From NCBI GenBank assembly GCA_037074705.1, contig CM073593.1, forward strand, positions 6,577,001-6,641,000: DNA of 64,000 bases. Reading direction: 5' to 3'. The notes under the pieces were generated by a model, which saw only the letters and a list, made by a program, of their open reading frames with translations, was not told where the DNA came from and did no database searches. The position numbers and the translations under genes were made by a program. Position 1 is the first letter of the stretch; each line of letters opens with the position of its first letter. This DNA is from Zhengitettix transpicula. Its lineage: Eukaryota > Arthropoda > Insecta > Orthoptera > Tetrigidae. Positions 13,762-26,521 of the stretch are shown piece by piece.

Positions 13762-14799
13762 TGTAATAATTATATAATGTGGGCTCTTTAAAATAAAAAG
13801 ATTGTTAAGGGAAAACTATTAAACAAGATTTATTATAAAAATTATAACACATATAATATACAAAAAATATTTGGGATCTCAGGGTCTTAAACTGGGTTTG
13901 ATAAATGGCTGAATTTATACAATCAAAATGACATTTACCTTTTATGGAAGTTAATGCGTCTGAAACAGACGAAATTTTTTGTGGAAGAAATAATACTACA
14001 GATTGAATTTAAACAGTTTAAAAAATTTATCAAGAATTAACGATCTCATTTTATCGAGATTTAAATAATTAAAGAAAAATCTGACTTTTATCTTTTAAAA
14101 GTGGTTTACAAATGATTTTATAGTTTTTCTCTACTTACGGCCGCCCAGGTCTCATTTTAGGTATTTCGTGCACAAAATTTGGGGATATCACTGATTCTAA
14201 TACTCACAGATTCTAAATGTTCACAGGCTCTAATTGGCGTAGATTTGTTAGTTGGTCTAACACAAATTGGTAGGTTCTCGATGCTTTGCTGCAACCTGGA
14301 TTTGCAGATCTCGTGACTTTAGTTGGAAATGTACTTCATTGGTTTGTCTATGGCCAGCAGGTTGAATTTATCCTCGGCCACCGATTACCACATTAGTTTC
14401 ACTCTCTCCTTCCCGACTGAAGATTGCTTTACTTTCAATATTTTAGAGCATGTTTGTAACTGGACCACATTCTTTCGTTCTGAGACGGTAAAAACTTTTT
14501 GTCTGTTCTATTTGCTGTCTGCTGCCCGACTCTAAAGCTTTCAAACTGTTCGCTGTCCGCTGCCCGACTGCAAAACTTTTTATAACATGAATTTTCTGGT
14601 CTTTATACCTCGCTGTTCTATGCCCGACTGAACTCCTCGTCTCGTAAATTTTTGAGCGCGTAAAATTCTCAGCCGATCGACAACAATACTTTCTTTGCAT
14701 TGCCGCCTTGTTGCGGTGTCCACTCTATATCCACTAATAATGAGTCCTCTACAATCCAACTTTCCAATTAGCACAATGTCTCAATTACCAATTACTACA
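13762..14799 (+). mobile_element. Solo LTR, copy A (1038 bp)
   Basis: It starts TGTAATAATTATATAATG and ends CCAATTACTACA, with ATAC directly repeated on both sides (13758-13761 and 14800-14803). It matches copies B and C, for example GGGATCTCAGGGTCTT and GTTCACAGGCTCTAATTGGC. No gag-pol is attached, so it is a product of LTR-LTR recombination. The 4 bp target duplication suits a Gypsy-type element; the family is not recognised. Confidence 0.85.
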
Positions 14800-14849
14800 A
14801 TACATACAAACAAACAGTCTGCTTTGTTTATTAAAAAAAGAAGGTTCTA

Positions 14850-16319
14850 TGTTAAATCAACGTAGGGAAGCATAATCTGATGAAAACTTCAACGATTTTA
14901 ATAATTATTATCTCATTTACTTGATAATAAATGAACGTGATTCAATTTAAATGAAAAGTGTATATTAATCTACCTTGTTAATCGTTTGCTTCTAACTGAA
15001 CGGAAGTTTTTTATATCAATATATAAGCCGATGATTATGCTCAACTGACATCATAAAACGGAACATACGAAAGTAGGAAGTAGTGACAAACACAGGCAGT
15101 TTAGACTAAGTTGAATCAAGTAAATATTCGTAATCTTACGCTCCAGTTCAAATTTTTCCTATTTCTAAGGGTGAGTAGGGTTTTCTTACTTTGTGAAACT
15201 TGTGATTGTCCTTCCTTTCTGACTTCTATCCCATTGTTCCACGTTGATTAGTCTCCCCTTCACTTGGTTCGTGTCTTACTATTCTTTTCAAATCGTTCGT
15301 CCCTTAATGTTACAGGCGCTGCGATAGTTGAAAATTGTTTCTATGGCACTCACTGCCATATCAGCCATTTTCAAAACTGCGGAAATATCAGAATCGTTCA
15401 AGAACTTTGTACCACGTAAATATATGGATTTCTAAAAAAATTCATTTAAAGTATGCAGCTAATCCTTGTCATTGGTGTGTTCTTCTTTCCGGGAATGGCT
15501 GGCGTGCCTTGAAATGGAGTGGCGCCGTGATGTCATGGGATTCACCATTAGCGCCACGCGTGCTTTACAGGCGCTCAAGACCTTGAACGACCTTACAAGG
15601 AAGGTCACAAATGCCGTCGCACATCTACCCACAAACCCTGGCGAAATATTGCGCTGGATTTACGGATGACCGGATCTATACATCAACAGCAAACTGGTTG
15701 CTTCTCCAGCACTGGTGCAGCCATGGAAGTGGCCAGCTTGCACCTCGCGTTCCAACCACACACGACACACTCCGAAATAATTCTCCGTCTTCATCATCTT
15801 AGCTAGAATCGTCTTTATCCAGATAAAGCTTACCACTAGGTCTCCAGTGAGGAATGAGGGTACGGCAACATATAAGCGATTCATTAATACAGTCAACTGC
15901 TTGGACATCGATTTTTTTCCGTTTTATGGCAAAACGGCTGTGCGGGTCTTCTCTGAATAATTTTGAGGCTATCTTAAATTGTTATCCTCCATTTTAAATT
16001 AAATTTCTCTTGGGATATTTATTTAATATATAACTCTTAAAATATCCAAAATATTTACTTTTAATATAAAACAAAAAATGGGATAATGTTATGATGGTAC
16101 AAGGTAAAAAATATATATCATGGACCTTTTTCTCATATGATTTTTCTTGTATGATTTTGTGGGGAGATTATTTATGGCAAAATTTATGTGAGATACAAAT
16201 TTTGGATTAGAAAGTCGATCTATTTACATCTTATCTCTGAACGTCCAGAATGCAAAATTTATCTTACAAAAAACACTCCACTGTCATATAAAAATCACCG
16301 TACTCTGCTTTTATCATCA
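14850..16319. other. Non-coding; unidentified island 15460-15800
   Basis: 15460-15800 is GC-richer with overlapping short open frames on both strands, the look of an old repeat; no motif recognised. Confidence 0.35.
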
Positions 16320-17776
16320 ACTAGCTGGGTTCCCGCAGTTGCCCGGAGTGTAATTTCTCCCTACCCCCGATTCGACTCCAATCTAGGTTGCTTTTGCGTT
16401 ATTTATACGTAACGCATCTCGACTCCTATCCCTAGATATGCTCATCTCACATGCCGAAGGGGTTGAACTCATTGACCCAGAAATATTTTCATATGACGAA
16501 TATATCGCCGTTTGAACATGTTCGAAAATTTCCACCCCCGCTACTGTGGGTTAAACAAATAGTATTTATTCCTCGTAAACATCGGCTGGTTACATTGTTT
16601 GAAAATTTCTGCCTTCGCCCCACCCCGCGTGTTACCCATTTGTCACAATGAAACTCAGCGACATCCATAACCCCAGAATTGACTCGAAACTCGGTGTATT
16701 CGCGTAATTTTCATGTAACGCTCCACCAAACTCCACCCATTAGCGTGCTCCCCTCCCATACCTATAGGGGTTTAAATTATACACTGAGAATATTTACCGA
16801 AATATTTAAATGAATTAAATGACACCGAAAAAATATTGAAATTATACTCAAAGAAATACACCGAAAAATATTTATTGAACGCAAATATCGGCCGATCAAC
16901 ATGTTTGAATATTTCCACCCCCGTTCAGCCCCCTTCCCCCGTGGGGGTTAAACTGCAAGTTGAATATCATAATTAATCTGAGCAACATCCATAACCCCGG
17001 ATTCGACTCCAATCTCGGTTTTTGCGTTATTTTAATGTAATGAAACTCCACCCTACCCTTCATGGTTCTCTCCTCCAAAACCGATAGCAGTTGTAATTAT
17101 ACACAGAATATATTAAAAAATGTTATGAGTGTCATTGTCCCCGATAAATATTTTTCGACGGGAATATTTACAGGTTAACATTTCTACCCCCACCGACGTC
17201 CGTCCAGCCCCTCCAACCACGCCCACCACCGCTCGTTATCCAGGTTGTAATAAACAAAATCAGCGACATCAATAACCCCTGTTGTCTGAAATCTCGGTTG
17301 TTATCGCGTTAATTTCTTGTAACTCCTCTCCACCCCTACTCCTAACCGTGCTTCTTTCCCATACCGAACAGGCTTTACATTATACACAAACAAAGTCGAA
17401 GAAATACTATCAATCTAATTAAGCCCGAAAATATTTACTTAAAGCAAATATCGACTTCGATTGCATGTTTAAAAATTTCCACTCAAATACTACCTTCGTC
17501 CCAGAGGGTTAAATGGCCAATTTAATGTCATAATTAAACTCAGCGACATCCATAACCCTGTATTTAACACTAATCGCTTTATTTTCTTGTAACCCCCGTC
17601 CACCCCCGCCATGCTGTAAGGGGTTCAATTTTACTAAGATAAAATCGGTAGAGCCCTAAAAATATTTATCCGACTCAAATTTGGTTAAATTTGCTCCACC
17701 GGCGTAGATTTGTATAAGGACCATACAAAATTACAAACAAACTCACTGCTTTATTTATTAGAAGAAGAAGAAGATA
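16320..17776 (+). repeat. ~290 bp tandem repeat block (block 2)
   Basis: It begins CTAGCTGGGTTCCCGCAGTT and has about five units, with CGGCCGATCAACATG-like marks near 16580, 16885, 17165 and 17452, so a spacing of about 280-305 bp. It ends with GTAGATTTGTATAAGGACCA, CATACAAAA repeats and TTTATTTATTAGAAGAAGAA. Confidence 0.75.
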
Positions 17777-18589
17777 ACACCGCACTTTCTCATAATTCCG
17801 TCGTATTAATAGGTTTAACAAAAAAATTCACTTTCAGCTCATACTATTTTGTAGTCTACTCACAACGGATAGTAACCAGCTACCGCTTGAATCTGCCTCT
17901 TTAGTCCACAATTTCGTAAATTTTTCCACAGCCGGACATCTGGCCCATCAACTTTTGGCCGCCGTCACTCAGCCCCATTGCCCCTGCAATTCTGCTTTCA
18001 AGTGCTCAGAAATACGCCAAATTACATTTAATTTTGCAATGCATATGCCCCACCTGAGGATCATTAACTATACATTCGAGACAATTAAACAATGATGGAC
18101 ACAATGAGTTGCATTGACATAGTAAATGAAAAATAGGATAACCATGCCTACCTGAGGTTTCTATGGCCTTAGAAACTGATTTAAATCGAAACAAATAAGC
18201 AGTGAAAAAAAAAAAAGTCTATATGAGACTGTGATACGACTTGCAGGGACTGAACGAATAGATCAGAGGACGACCTTCTACTGATCTTTGAAAGAGAACT
18301 CTTAAGGAACTCCATTGGAGCAACAAAACAAAATAACATATGGAGAATTACATATAACCATGAAATCTATAAATATGGGTAACCAAACATTGTAAAAATA
18401 CAAAGGCATCTTGCACCAGATGGTTGGGCCAAATCTTTAGAAACGATTATGGGAAAGTGACGAAGAGAACAGATGGTTGAATCAAATTGAGAAAGATCTA
18501 CGGATGGAGCGCAGTTGAACTGAAGTGGGACATAAAAAAATTGTTCTTAGACTTATTAATTGGTAATTCGCTACTGTCATACATAATCT
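17777..18589. other. Non-coding, nothing identified
   Basis: No repeat family match or coding signal seen. Confidence 0.4.
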
Positions 18590-19963
18590 TCAAACATTCT
18601 AACACGGCCGATATTTGAGTCTGATAAATATTTTCCCGGTAAAAGTGATTAATAGTGTTTGCACCAATGTATATCAGTAAAATTTCAACATTTTACGGCA
18701 TGGGAAAGGAGCACCCTAGGAGTGGGGTTGGAGGAATGTTACAAGAAAATAACCCGAATACAACCGAGACTGGAGTCAAAACCAAAGTTATGGATAACGC
18801 TGACTTTAATTTTGACATTAAACTAGCAGTTACCCTCCCAGCGACAGGGATGGTCGAGGGTGAAAATTGTCACACATGTCAAATGGACAATATTTGCGTG
18901 AAATAAATATTTGAAGCTGTCAATGTCATTGAAAGTATTTCTACCGATTTTATTTGTGTATAATTTCAACACCTTACGGCAAAATAGGGAAGCATTCATA
19001 GTGGTGGTGGTGTGTTCCTGTAAATAACCCAAATTTGAGATTCGAGTCAAATCAGAGTTATGGATATAGGTGAATATGTTTATGACAACGTGGGAAATGC
19101 ACGGGGGTTGGCGGTGGTGTGCGGGGGTGTGAGGGGCTTGGCGGAGTTTGGCGGGGGAATAAATTTTCAAACATGTTAACCGGCCGATTTCGGCACCAAT
19201 GAGATTCATAAAATTTTTCTACATGTTCACTGTGTATAATTTCAACCCCTTTCGGGCTCTGTAGGGGTGCACGCTTAAAGGTGGGCGTGAAGTGGCATTA
19301 CATAAAAAGAAAGCAGAAACTATCGAGATTGGAGTCGAACCGGGGCTATAGTTGTCACTAAGTTTAATGACGACATTCAACTTGCCGTTTAAGTCCCCGA
19401 AGCGGGAGTGGTCGGGGATGGAAATTTTCAAAAAATGTTAAACGGTCGACATTTGCGATAATTATTTCCTGGGGTTAATTACTTTGATAGTTTTTATGCC
19501 GATGTTGTTTGTGTATAATTTCAATCCCTGTGAGAGGAGCAAGCTTATGGGTGGAGTTGAGGTTCGTTAAATAAAAATAAGCTTAAAACAATCGAGATTC
19601 GAATCAATTCAGAGACTATGAATGTCGCTGAGTTTAATTGTGACAACCTGGGTAACGCGACGGGTTTTGGAGGTGCTGGCCGGGCGTAGAAATTTTCAGA
19701 CAATGTGATCGGCCGATTATTGCGTGGAATAAATACTTTTTGATTATCCCACATTTGTGAGGATGGTCAACTTCTAACATGTAAAAACGGCCGATATATT
19801 TGGTCTATGACTTCAACCCCCTTCGACATGGGATGTGAGCACATTTAGGGATCGGGTTCGAGGAGCGTTACATAAAAATAGCGCAAAAGCAACCGAAATT
19901 GGAGTAAAATCGAGGGTTATGGATAAATGACATCTCGGGCAACACCGGGCACCCAGCTAGTTT
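18590..19963 (-). repeat. ~290 bp tandem repeat block, inverted (block 3)
   Basis: Reverse orientation, ending at 19963 with GGGCAACACCGGGCACCCAG, the complement of the family's start. Units at about 18610, 18880, 19180, 19445 and 19700. The tail end is missing on the left. Confidence 0.75.
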
Positions 19964-20215
19964 TAAAATTTTTTATTGCTGCTCGAGTTCACTTAGAGTG
20001 CATGTAGTATTACAATCGACATTTGTTATTAGTGTCTCATTTTGGACATTACGTCCGTTACCTTCACAGATGTGTAACTGCATCGGATTAATTGACTATA
20101 TTTTCTATATTGTATTGGAGCACGATATTAGTAACAATACTACCGAATGTTAGCAAAGTTTTGTAGGAACACGGATGAGATCGCAGTGACAGCAGGTTAC
20201 GACGAATGTTTTCAG

Positions 20216-20423
20216 AGCGAGTCCGTGTGTCGCGCCGCCTCCTCGGAGATGCGGCGGGTTTCCACGCGTGGGGGCGTCGTGGAGGTGGAGGCGGTGCTCT
20301 CGTGCCGCTCCGTGGCCCGCCCCCGCAGCTGTTCGCGCCTGCCGCACTCGCTGCTCGTGAACCCGGGGACGCCCTTCGAAACCAGCCTCGACATCGGCAC
20401 GTGCGTGGGACACTGCCACGGAG
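20216..20423 (+). CDS. pnhd: Pinhead-like secreted cysteine-rich protein, internal exon (first coding exon found)
   Basis: This exon gives 69 codons plus one base (phase 1 donor, GAG|GTAAGT at 20424). I chose the acceptor TTTTCAG at 20215. The frame stays open upstream to 20147, and a weaker acceptor at 20166 would add about 16 residues including one Cys. Five cysteines are visible (residues 5, 30, 39, 63, 67 of the visible protein). It ends with DIGTCVGHC, which starts the first of two similar cystine-knot-like halves. The exon is much more GC-rich than its surroundings. No signal peptide is encoded here, so at least one upstream exon is missing, either in the first 20 kb or outside the window. 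Pinhead is known as a secreted cysteine-rich modulator of early patterning. The name rests on cysteine pattern plus linkage to the Admp-like gene downstream; another cystine-knot family is possible. Confidence 0.62.
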
Positions 20424-20781
20424 GTAAGTCAGTCAAAGTAAAAACTTATACATAAAACACTAACTTTTAAAGTCAGAAAAATACATCGATTCGTCGCTGT
20501 TTAAGGCCTCTTAAGATATATGAAGTTTTAAAAAAACCATCATAATCCAATAATTAAAAATAAAGTAGATTTTGTTGATAACATAATAATATCAGCGACT
20601 TACTCCCTCGACTGCTGAGGACGAAATGCACAACTTAAACGTGAGCGACTCTGTTACATTGTTGAGTATTATGTTTGTTTTGTAGTGTAAAACTTCATAT
20701 ACCTGAAAAGGTCGTAAATAGCGACGAAACGTTGTATTTTTTCAAATATAAATCTTTTCCTGACTGTTTCATTTATAATAA

Positions 20782-22825
20782 TTTGCTGGGTGCCTGCAGT
20801 TGCGCGGGTATTTATTTATATAATACCGAAAAATGAATTAGTGTATATATGCAGACGTATTTATAATTTCATCATCACAACCCCCCCCCCAGTGCCTTTG
20901 GAGAAGCATAAATACTCCCGATACCAAATATTATCAAAATTACTCTTCAAAAAATATACTTGGTAATCTAATATAGTCACAAATACACGCTCTACCTTAA
21001 TAGAGTTAATTATACTCCCAAAGCAAATTTTCTTAATGCAACTCAAGAATGTAAAAATTACATCCGGAACTATTGAAGGTAAAAAAAATATATTTTCCAT
21101 ACATTAAGAACATGTAAAAATGACAAAATTACTTTCGGTTCCTTAAGCGAGTTAAAAACACTTCCTGAATGCCAAGAGAATCAAAAATACTCATTTAAGA
21201 AAGACAAAAATAGTTCCTTTACATTAAGACAGTCAGAAAGTCTCTGTATCCTAATACAATAAAAAATGCTCCCGGGACCTTAAGGGAGTCAGAGACACTC
21301 CCAGTATCTTAAGAGAGTAAAAATACTACCCATACCTTAACAGTCACAAAAATACTCACGCTACTCTAAAAATATGAAGAATACTCCCTATAATATAGAA
21401 TGTCTTCAAAATGCCAGCTCTTATACCCCGAACCGCTATATATGATAGGAGTATTTTACCGATACAGTGTTTGTTTCGTAAGTATTATCTGTACAAATTA
21501 TGACTTTACGTTTTTAAGATTGTACGCGGAAAACCGTTTTCCTCTTCCACTCCCAAACCTAGGGGCATAACTATTACTTAACCGGCATTTCAATTATGAT
21601 TATTAAACTCAGAAACATCCATAACCCCAGCTTCGACTCCAATCTCTATTGTTTTATGTAACGACCCTGCTCCACCAAGCCTAAATCTGCTAACCTTCCA
21701 TGACTAAAGGGGTTGCAATTATACAAAAAAAATATCTGAAGGAACGCCATCTTTCTGATAGATCGGAATCAGTTAACTCCGCCTAGTATATCCGCCGTTT
21801 TAACATGTTGGAAAATATCCACCACCGTCCTCTTCTGGAGGTTAAACTTCAAGTTGAATGTGACAATTTAACTCAGAAACATTCATAACCCCGGATATTA
21901 CACCGATCTTTTCCCGTTACTTTCTTGTAACGCCCCTCCACTCAAAACCACTAAGGGTGCTCCCTTCTTATACCAAACGTGGTTATCATATACACAAGTA
22001 ACATCGGTAGAAATATTATTAATCTCGACCCCGAAATTTATTTATTCGTCGCAAATATAGGCCGTTTAAAAAATTTGAAAATTTTCACTCACGTCCACTC
22101 CCGCCCCTGTGTTAATTGTGTCTTATCCTCGCTTGGTTGGTATCCGGTTGTAAAGGAACGCATGTACAGATTACCTCCACGGTCTATATTTGTATGCGGA
22201 AGATACACACATTGTTTTCCCTTCACCCGCTGTAAAACTCGATCGGCAAGTTGAACGTCATAAACATACTCAGAAACGTCCAAAACCTCGGTTTAGATTC
22301 CAATCTCGGTTATTTTGCTTTATTCTTATGTAACGCCCCACCACAAACAACATTCGAATATAGAATCAATCTCATTCACCCTGAAATATATTTATTGCAC
22401 TCAAATACCGTCCGTTTAACATGTTTCCCAGCCCGCACCGGGGGTTTAAACGGAAAGTTGAATGTCATAATTAAACTCAGTGACATCAATAACCCAGGAT
22501 TCGACTCAACTCTCAAATGTTTTTGCCCTAAAGGTGCTCCCTTCCCATGCCATAAGTGGTTGAAATTATACACAAATAGCATCTGTAGAAGCACTATCAA
22601 TCTGTTTGACCCGGACGCAAAAATCTGCCGCAACTATCGGCCATTTTAGCACGTTTAAAAATTTCCACCCCCGTCCCTGGGGCTGGTAGACATGTCTCAC
22701 CCCCACAGTGATGTTTCCTGGTCGCAAAGAACACATGTATGAAATTTGGTAAAATTTGCTCCACGGGTGTAGATTTGTATGTGGAACATACATACATACA
22801 GGCAATTTTATTTATTAGATTTATA
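20782..22825 (+). repeat. ~290 bp tandem repeat block with long short-repeat head (block 4)
   Basis: It starts TTGCTGGGTGCCTGCAGTTG. From 20895 to 21420 there are many diverged ~30 bp units (AAAATACTCCCGATACC / CTTAAGAGAGT). From 21550 the ~290 bp units follow, and the block ends at the CATACATACATAC tail near 22800. It lies in the first visible pinhead intron. Confidence 0.75.
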
Positions 22826-23824
22826 TTTAATAGCAGCCTCAAACATACATTTTTAACATATTTTAACAAATTAATAATTTAAAAAACAGAAACTGGACAA
22901 CAAATAATTATTAACCCGCTAAAATCGCTCCAATGAAAAATAGAATAAATCAGATAGTTTAATTTAAATTAAGTACAAGTATTCTTTTTCCCTCTACAAT
23001 TTATACGATGACGGTTTGGACATGACAACAAAACGAAAACTATTAGAGGCAGCATATTTCTTTGTTTAGTGTAGTTACGAGATTATAGAGGAAGGGAAAC
23101 ATGATGTAACTGTTTTTAATACCATGTAGTTCCTCATTGAGCAATTGCACTTACAAAAGAGAGGGATCGGGTTTACGTATTGAATATAGCAAGGACTTCG
23201 TAATAATTTGTCTGTTATCACATTTACTCATATTTCCGGAAAATTTTGTAGCACATACACAGGTTTGATTTTTGGGAAATTTATAATTCCAAACCATAGA
23301 GTGTCAACATTAAATTAGTATAGATATGAAAACAACCTGTTTGTGAAACATAAGGTTTCAAACGTAATTGAATGTGTATATAAAGTATTTATTTACATAC
23401 GTTTTATTGACAGCCACATACTTTAACAATATAATACCAAATTTTTGAAGTCAAAAATAGTCAAATTAAATCATATTAAATATGAAAAGCGATTTATTGT
23501 AAACGATTGGAATTGTCAAGAGATTAATATCGTATTGACTCCTTTTCCGGAATAGTGCACCTAAACACCTGGGCAATATAAATAAAATAGACAGTCATCT
23601 TACTGCACGCTTTTTTTCCTGAGAAACATTCACCTTTGGGGCGATTAATAAGAAAGAGGCAAATTTTGAAGCGAAAAATTTGGAGACACCAGTGTAATTA
23701 TAGGATTTGTTTGAGTGATAGGGCTATGAAAAATGATTTGATATTGCTGAAATTCTATTCCAGGAATTTGTATTTCTTTTTCAACACAGAAAAGAGCGTT
23801 TTTGATTTTGAATTGCCGTTCCAG
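22826..23824. other. Pinhead intron, AT-rich, nothing identified
   Basis: Unique-looking AT-rich sequence up to the acceptor at 23824. Confidence 0.5.
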
Positions 23825-23994
23825 GGGAAGGTTGCCGACCTCTGCGCAACAGGACCGTGGCAGTGGCGGGTCCCAATGGTTCCCAGTGCTACGTCGTCGT
23901 AGAGGAGTGTCACTGTGCGCCTTCGTGCTACAGAGCTGTGCTCACAGAGACTGTCTACGACTACAGGGCCAACAGCTCCTCTCCCACCATCAGG
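23825..23994 (+). CDS. pnhd: Pinhead-like protein, middle exon
   Basis: The acceptor is TTCCAG at 23824 and the donor is AGG|GTAAGC at 23995. Entry is phase 1 and exit phase 0, matching both neighbours; with the split Gly it encodes 57 residues. Five cysteines include CYVVVEECHC and a following APSC. A C-x6-C-x-C ending like this is typical of the last strand of a cystine knot, so this exon seems to close the first half begun in the previous exon. There are three potential N-glycosylation sequons (NRT, NGS, NSS), consistent with secretion. The neighbouring introns, 20424-23824 and 23995-26521, are repeat-filled and AT-rich while this exon is GC-rich with GC-ending codons. The reading is well supported as coding; the family name is an inference. 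Confidence 0.65.
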
Positions 23995-24427
23995 GTAAGC
24001 AAACATCATGCCATAGACAACCAGTCTTACCCATAATTGACTCTAAGCGAAAAACATATTCATGTTAATAAGTACACACGTAACAGGCCTAATGTTAGAA
24101 ATTAAATAAATTGTTAATTGAATACTAGGTGTGTTCAACTATTAACGGGAATTTTGTAATTTCGCGGGTCGTGTTAGTACGATTCGAGCAGTTTTTTGTT
24201 GTATTTGGTAACTACGTCTTAGACGTAACTGAACATTGTTAGTCATATAGGATGTTTAACCTGTTGTCATCGGTTAACAAGGTTACAGATGTTTTGTAGC
24301 CATAGGCGATTATTTAATTGTTTAAAATGTGGTGGGCTTATTCTAAATTTAGGTTCAAAGGTAAATTTTAGTAATAATACAAGGTTTGTTGGGCGCCAGC
24401 TGCAAAAATTATTCTCTCGCAGGAAAG

Positions 24428-25048
24428 AAATAATTTTTTTTTTAGGGCAACAGGCTACATGAGGGTAAAAACAATTTGCAAAAAGGAAGTCGACTGCTGC
24501 GAGGGCTATTCTCGCAGGCAGTACCTGCAAGGAATATTCTCTCGCAGGCAGAACCTTTTAGAGGAGATACGAAGGGGCTACCTTTGGGGATGCCTTTTCC
24601 TCTCCGTTTTTGAACTAAGGTTCCCACAAGCAGAGGCACCTCGGCCTGTTTTGAGAGGTGTATGTTCCGGGGTCACAGACCTTGGGCATACGGTAAGAGA
24701 TGTTCGCTATTCCCATTGGAATAGTCGGCCAGCTGCCTCCTAAACTGGTCGAGATACGGAGAAGGGAATGCTGGGTTCCCACAGCAAACTCCTCTCCCGC
24801 TATCGGAAGGGCGTGGGACAAGTACCCAATGCCCGACCTACCTGATGCAGGTTTTTCTAGGGTTTTCCCTGCATTATTTTTAGGCGAATGCCGGGTAGGA
24901 TCCTTAAACTATAGCCCGGGGACCCTAGTTAACCCTTGGCTACCTTCCTCTACTCTTCCGCATCCCCCCTTTCAGATCTCTTCCTATGCTATTAAAGGGG
25001 AGTTGCCACCATGTGGATTACCCTCATGTAGCCTGTTACCCTAAAAAA
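24428..25048 (+). repeat. A-tailed repeat family copy with an inverted end fragment in front
   Basis: The body from about 24470 to 25048 matches the copy at 11530, including the antisense open frame at 24821-24615. In front, 24428-24462 is the tail end in inverse orientation (TTTTTTTTAGGGCAACAGGC). It lies in the last intron of the pinhead-like gene. Confidence 0.75.
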
Positions 25049-25739
25049 ATATATATTTTAACAGAATTTATATATTCGCCCACTCATTCTTAACAACAGA
25101 AGCTCTCCAGCCTTGCCAGGGATGCATGTACCCCCCCCCCCTTTCTCAGGATTAACCGTGGTTAATGTTTGTGGCAAATCGGTGCGATACCTGGATGCAT
25201 GGAATGCGACTTACCAGGTCTGCAGCTCGGACAGGGCCGACTCCCGTTGGCGAGTTTCTCTGCAGCAGCAGCAGACGACCGGGACTCCACGTGTACACCA
25301 AAATTGTCCAGGACCAACTCTCCCTGAAGGTCCAGATCTATCTTTCCCGTGTTCGCCGACTGATCTCGTCGCTCTCCGTCCTCAAAAATCCCTATCTCCT
25401 GGTTGGTCCTTGACTACACGTGACCCACTTCAATCTATTTTAGGGCCATACCTTCCTGGTCGTCTACACCTTGGTCGACCATGGCCTTGATTGCGGGACC
25501 TGCGGATTTTCCAAATCCGCCCCGCCATTGTCTTCTGTCTGCTGCTCGACCCCGGCAAGCCATGTTTTCATGTTTCCAGACAGAAATTTAGACAAATGTT
25601 ATAAAAATACTTGACAAATACAAATTGAAAACGGGAAGGCGCACCATAAAAATATGGATCAGAGAATTTGCATTAAATTTTGCTATAAGAATGGAATAAA
25701 CTGTAGCAATGTTTTATAAATGTTAAATATTGCTTTTGG
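25049..25739. other. Pinhead intron; unidentified GC-rich stretch 25100-25560
   Basis: Contains a C11 run at about 25131 and a plus-strand frame of 125 codons (25113-25490) with no domain, Pro- and Ser-rich. Probably a transposon remnant. Confidence 0.35.
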
Positions 25740-26458
25740 TGAGTTGCTATTTGCAAAACAAGGGTTTACGAGTGGTATCAGCTTTTCCAAGGAAGGCCGT
25801 GAAGACGATTTAATATGACGAGTCCCTCAACGTCCTCAGCACATCAACAATCGATTATGGGAAACGTGGAATCAGAAACAGAAAATTCGCTGATGATGTT
25901 GAAATATCTATTGGCTCATGCCTTGAAATGTATTCATTTGTTTATGAAGGTATGACAGGAAAATTAGTTCCAAAACTGTTGAATTTCGAAGAAAAACGTC
26001 TTCAACGTTGCAAACGTGTCACAACAGGTGACGAAACGTGGGTTTACGGATGTGACGTCGAAACTAAGAAATCGTCCCAGTGGAGGCATTCTGGATCGCC
26101 AAGTGCGGTCGAATGTGTTATGCTCACGATTTGGTGCATGATGATGTCAAACGGTGAATGAAACGATCCGGAAAAATCGACCTGATTTGTGGCTAAACAA
26201 TTCATGTACTGTAATGATGATCCAGACATGGCATCCTTTTGACCATTTTCTATCTCCAAACCTTAAAGGGGCTTAGTTTTACAAGCGTAGATGAGATTAA
26301 AAGCGCATTGCTGTAAGCGCTAAACGATATTCCAAATATCGAGTTCCATAAGAATTTTGAGAATTGGAATAATTTGAAGTGAGTAACATTACTGTAAACA
26401 AATTAATAAAATTCATTCCAAAAAAGGTAAATTTCCGTTAGTTTTTGACCACACCTCG
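25740..26458 (+). mobile_element. Decayed mariner transposase with right inverted end
   Basis: Protein fragments LVPKLLNFEEKRLQRC and TTGDETWVYGCDVETK (25960-26075) match a mariner transposase around the first catalytic Asp. Later pieces (FDHFLSPNLKG, FHKNFENWNN) follow in other frames. The right end GTTTTTGACCACACCTCGTA lies at 26441-26460; no left end was found. The second catalytic region is lost. It ends 63 bp before the last pinhead exon. Confidence 0.75.
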
Positions 26459-26521
26459 TATGCCATCTGCCGATGAGATCCGTAAAGCTGACTGATTGAT
26501 TGAATTGTGTCTTGTGTACAG

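Noticed and set aside
20150..20436. Long minus-strand open frames opposite the first pinhead exon
   Set aside because: Shadows of a GC-rich exon; no domain, and the plus strand has matching splice sites and cysteine pattern.
20895..21420. CRISPR-like array of short repeats
   Set aside because: Units are diverged and contiguous with no unique spacers; eukaryotic context; same units head other repeat blocks.
25113..25490. 125-codon frame after a C run as a pinhead exon
   Set aside because: No cystine-knot spacing, and splicing 23994 to 26522 already joins in phase.
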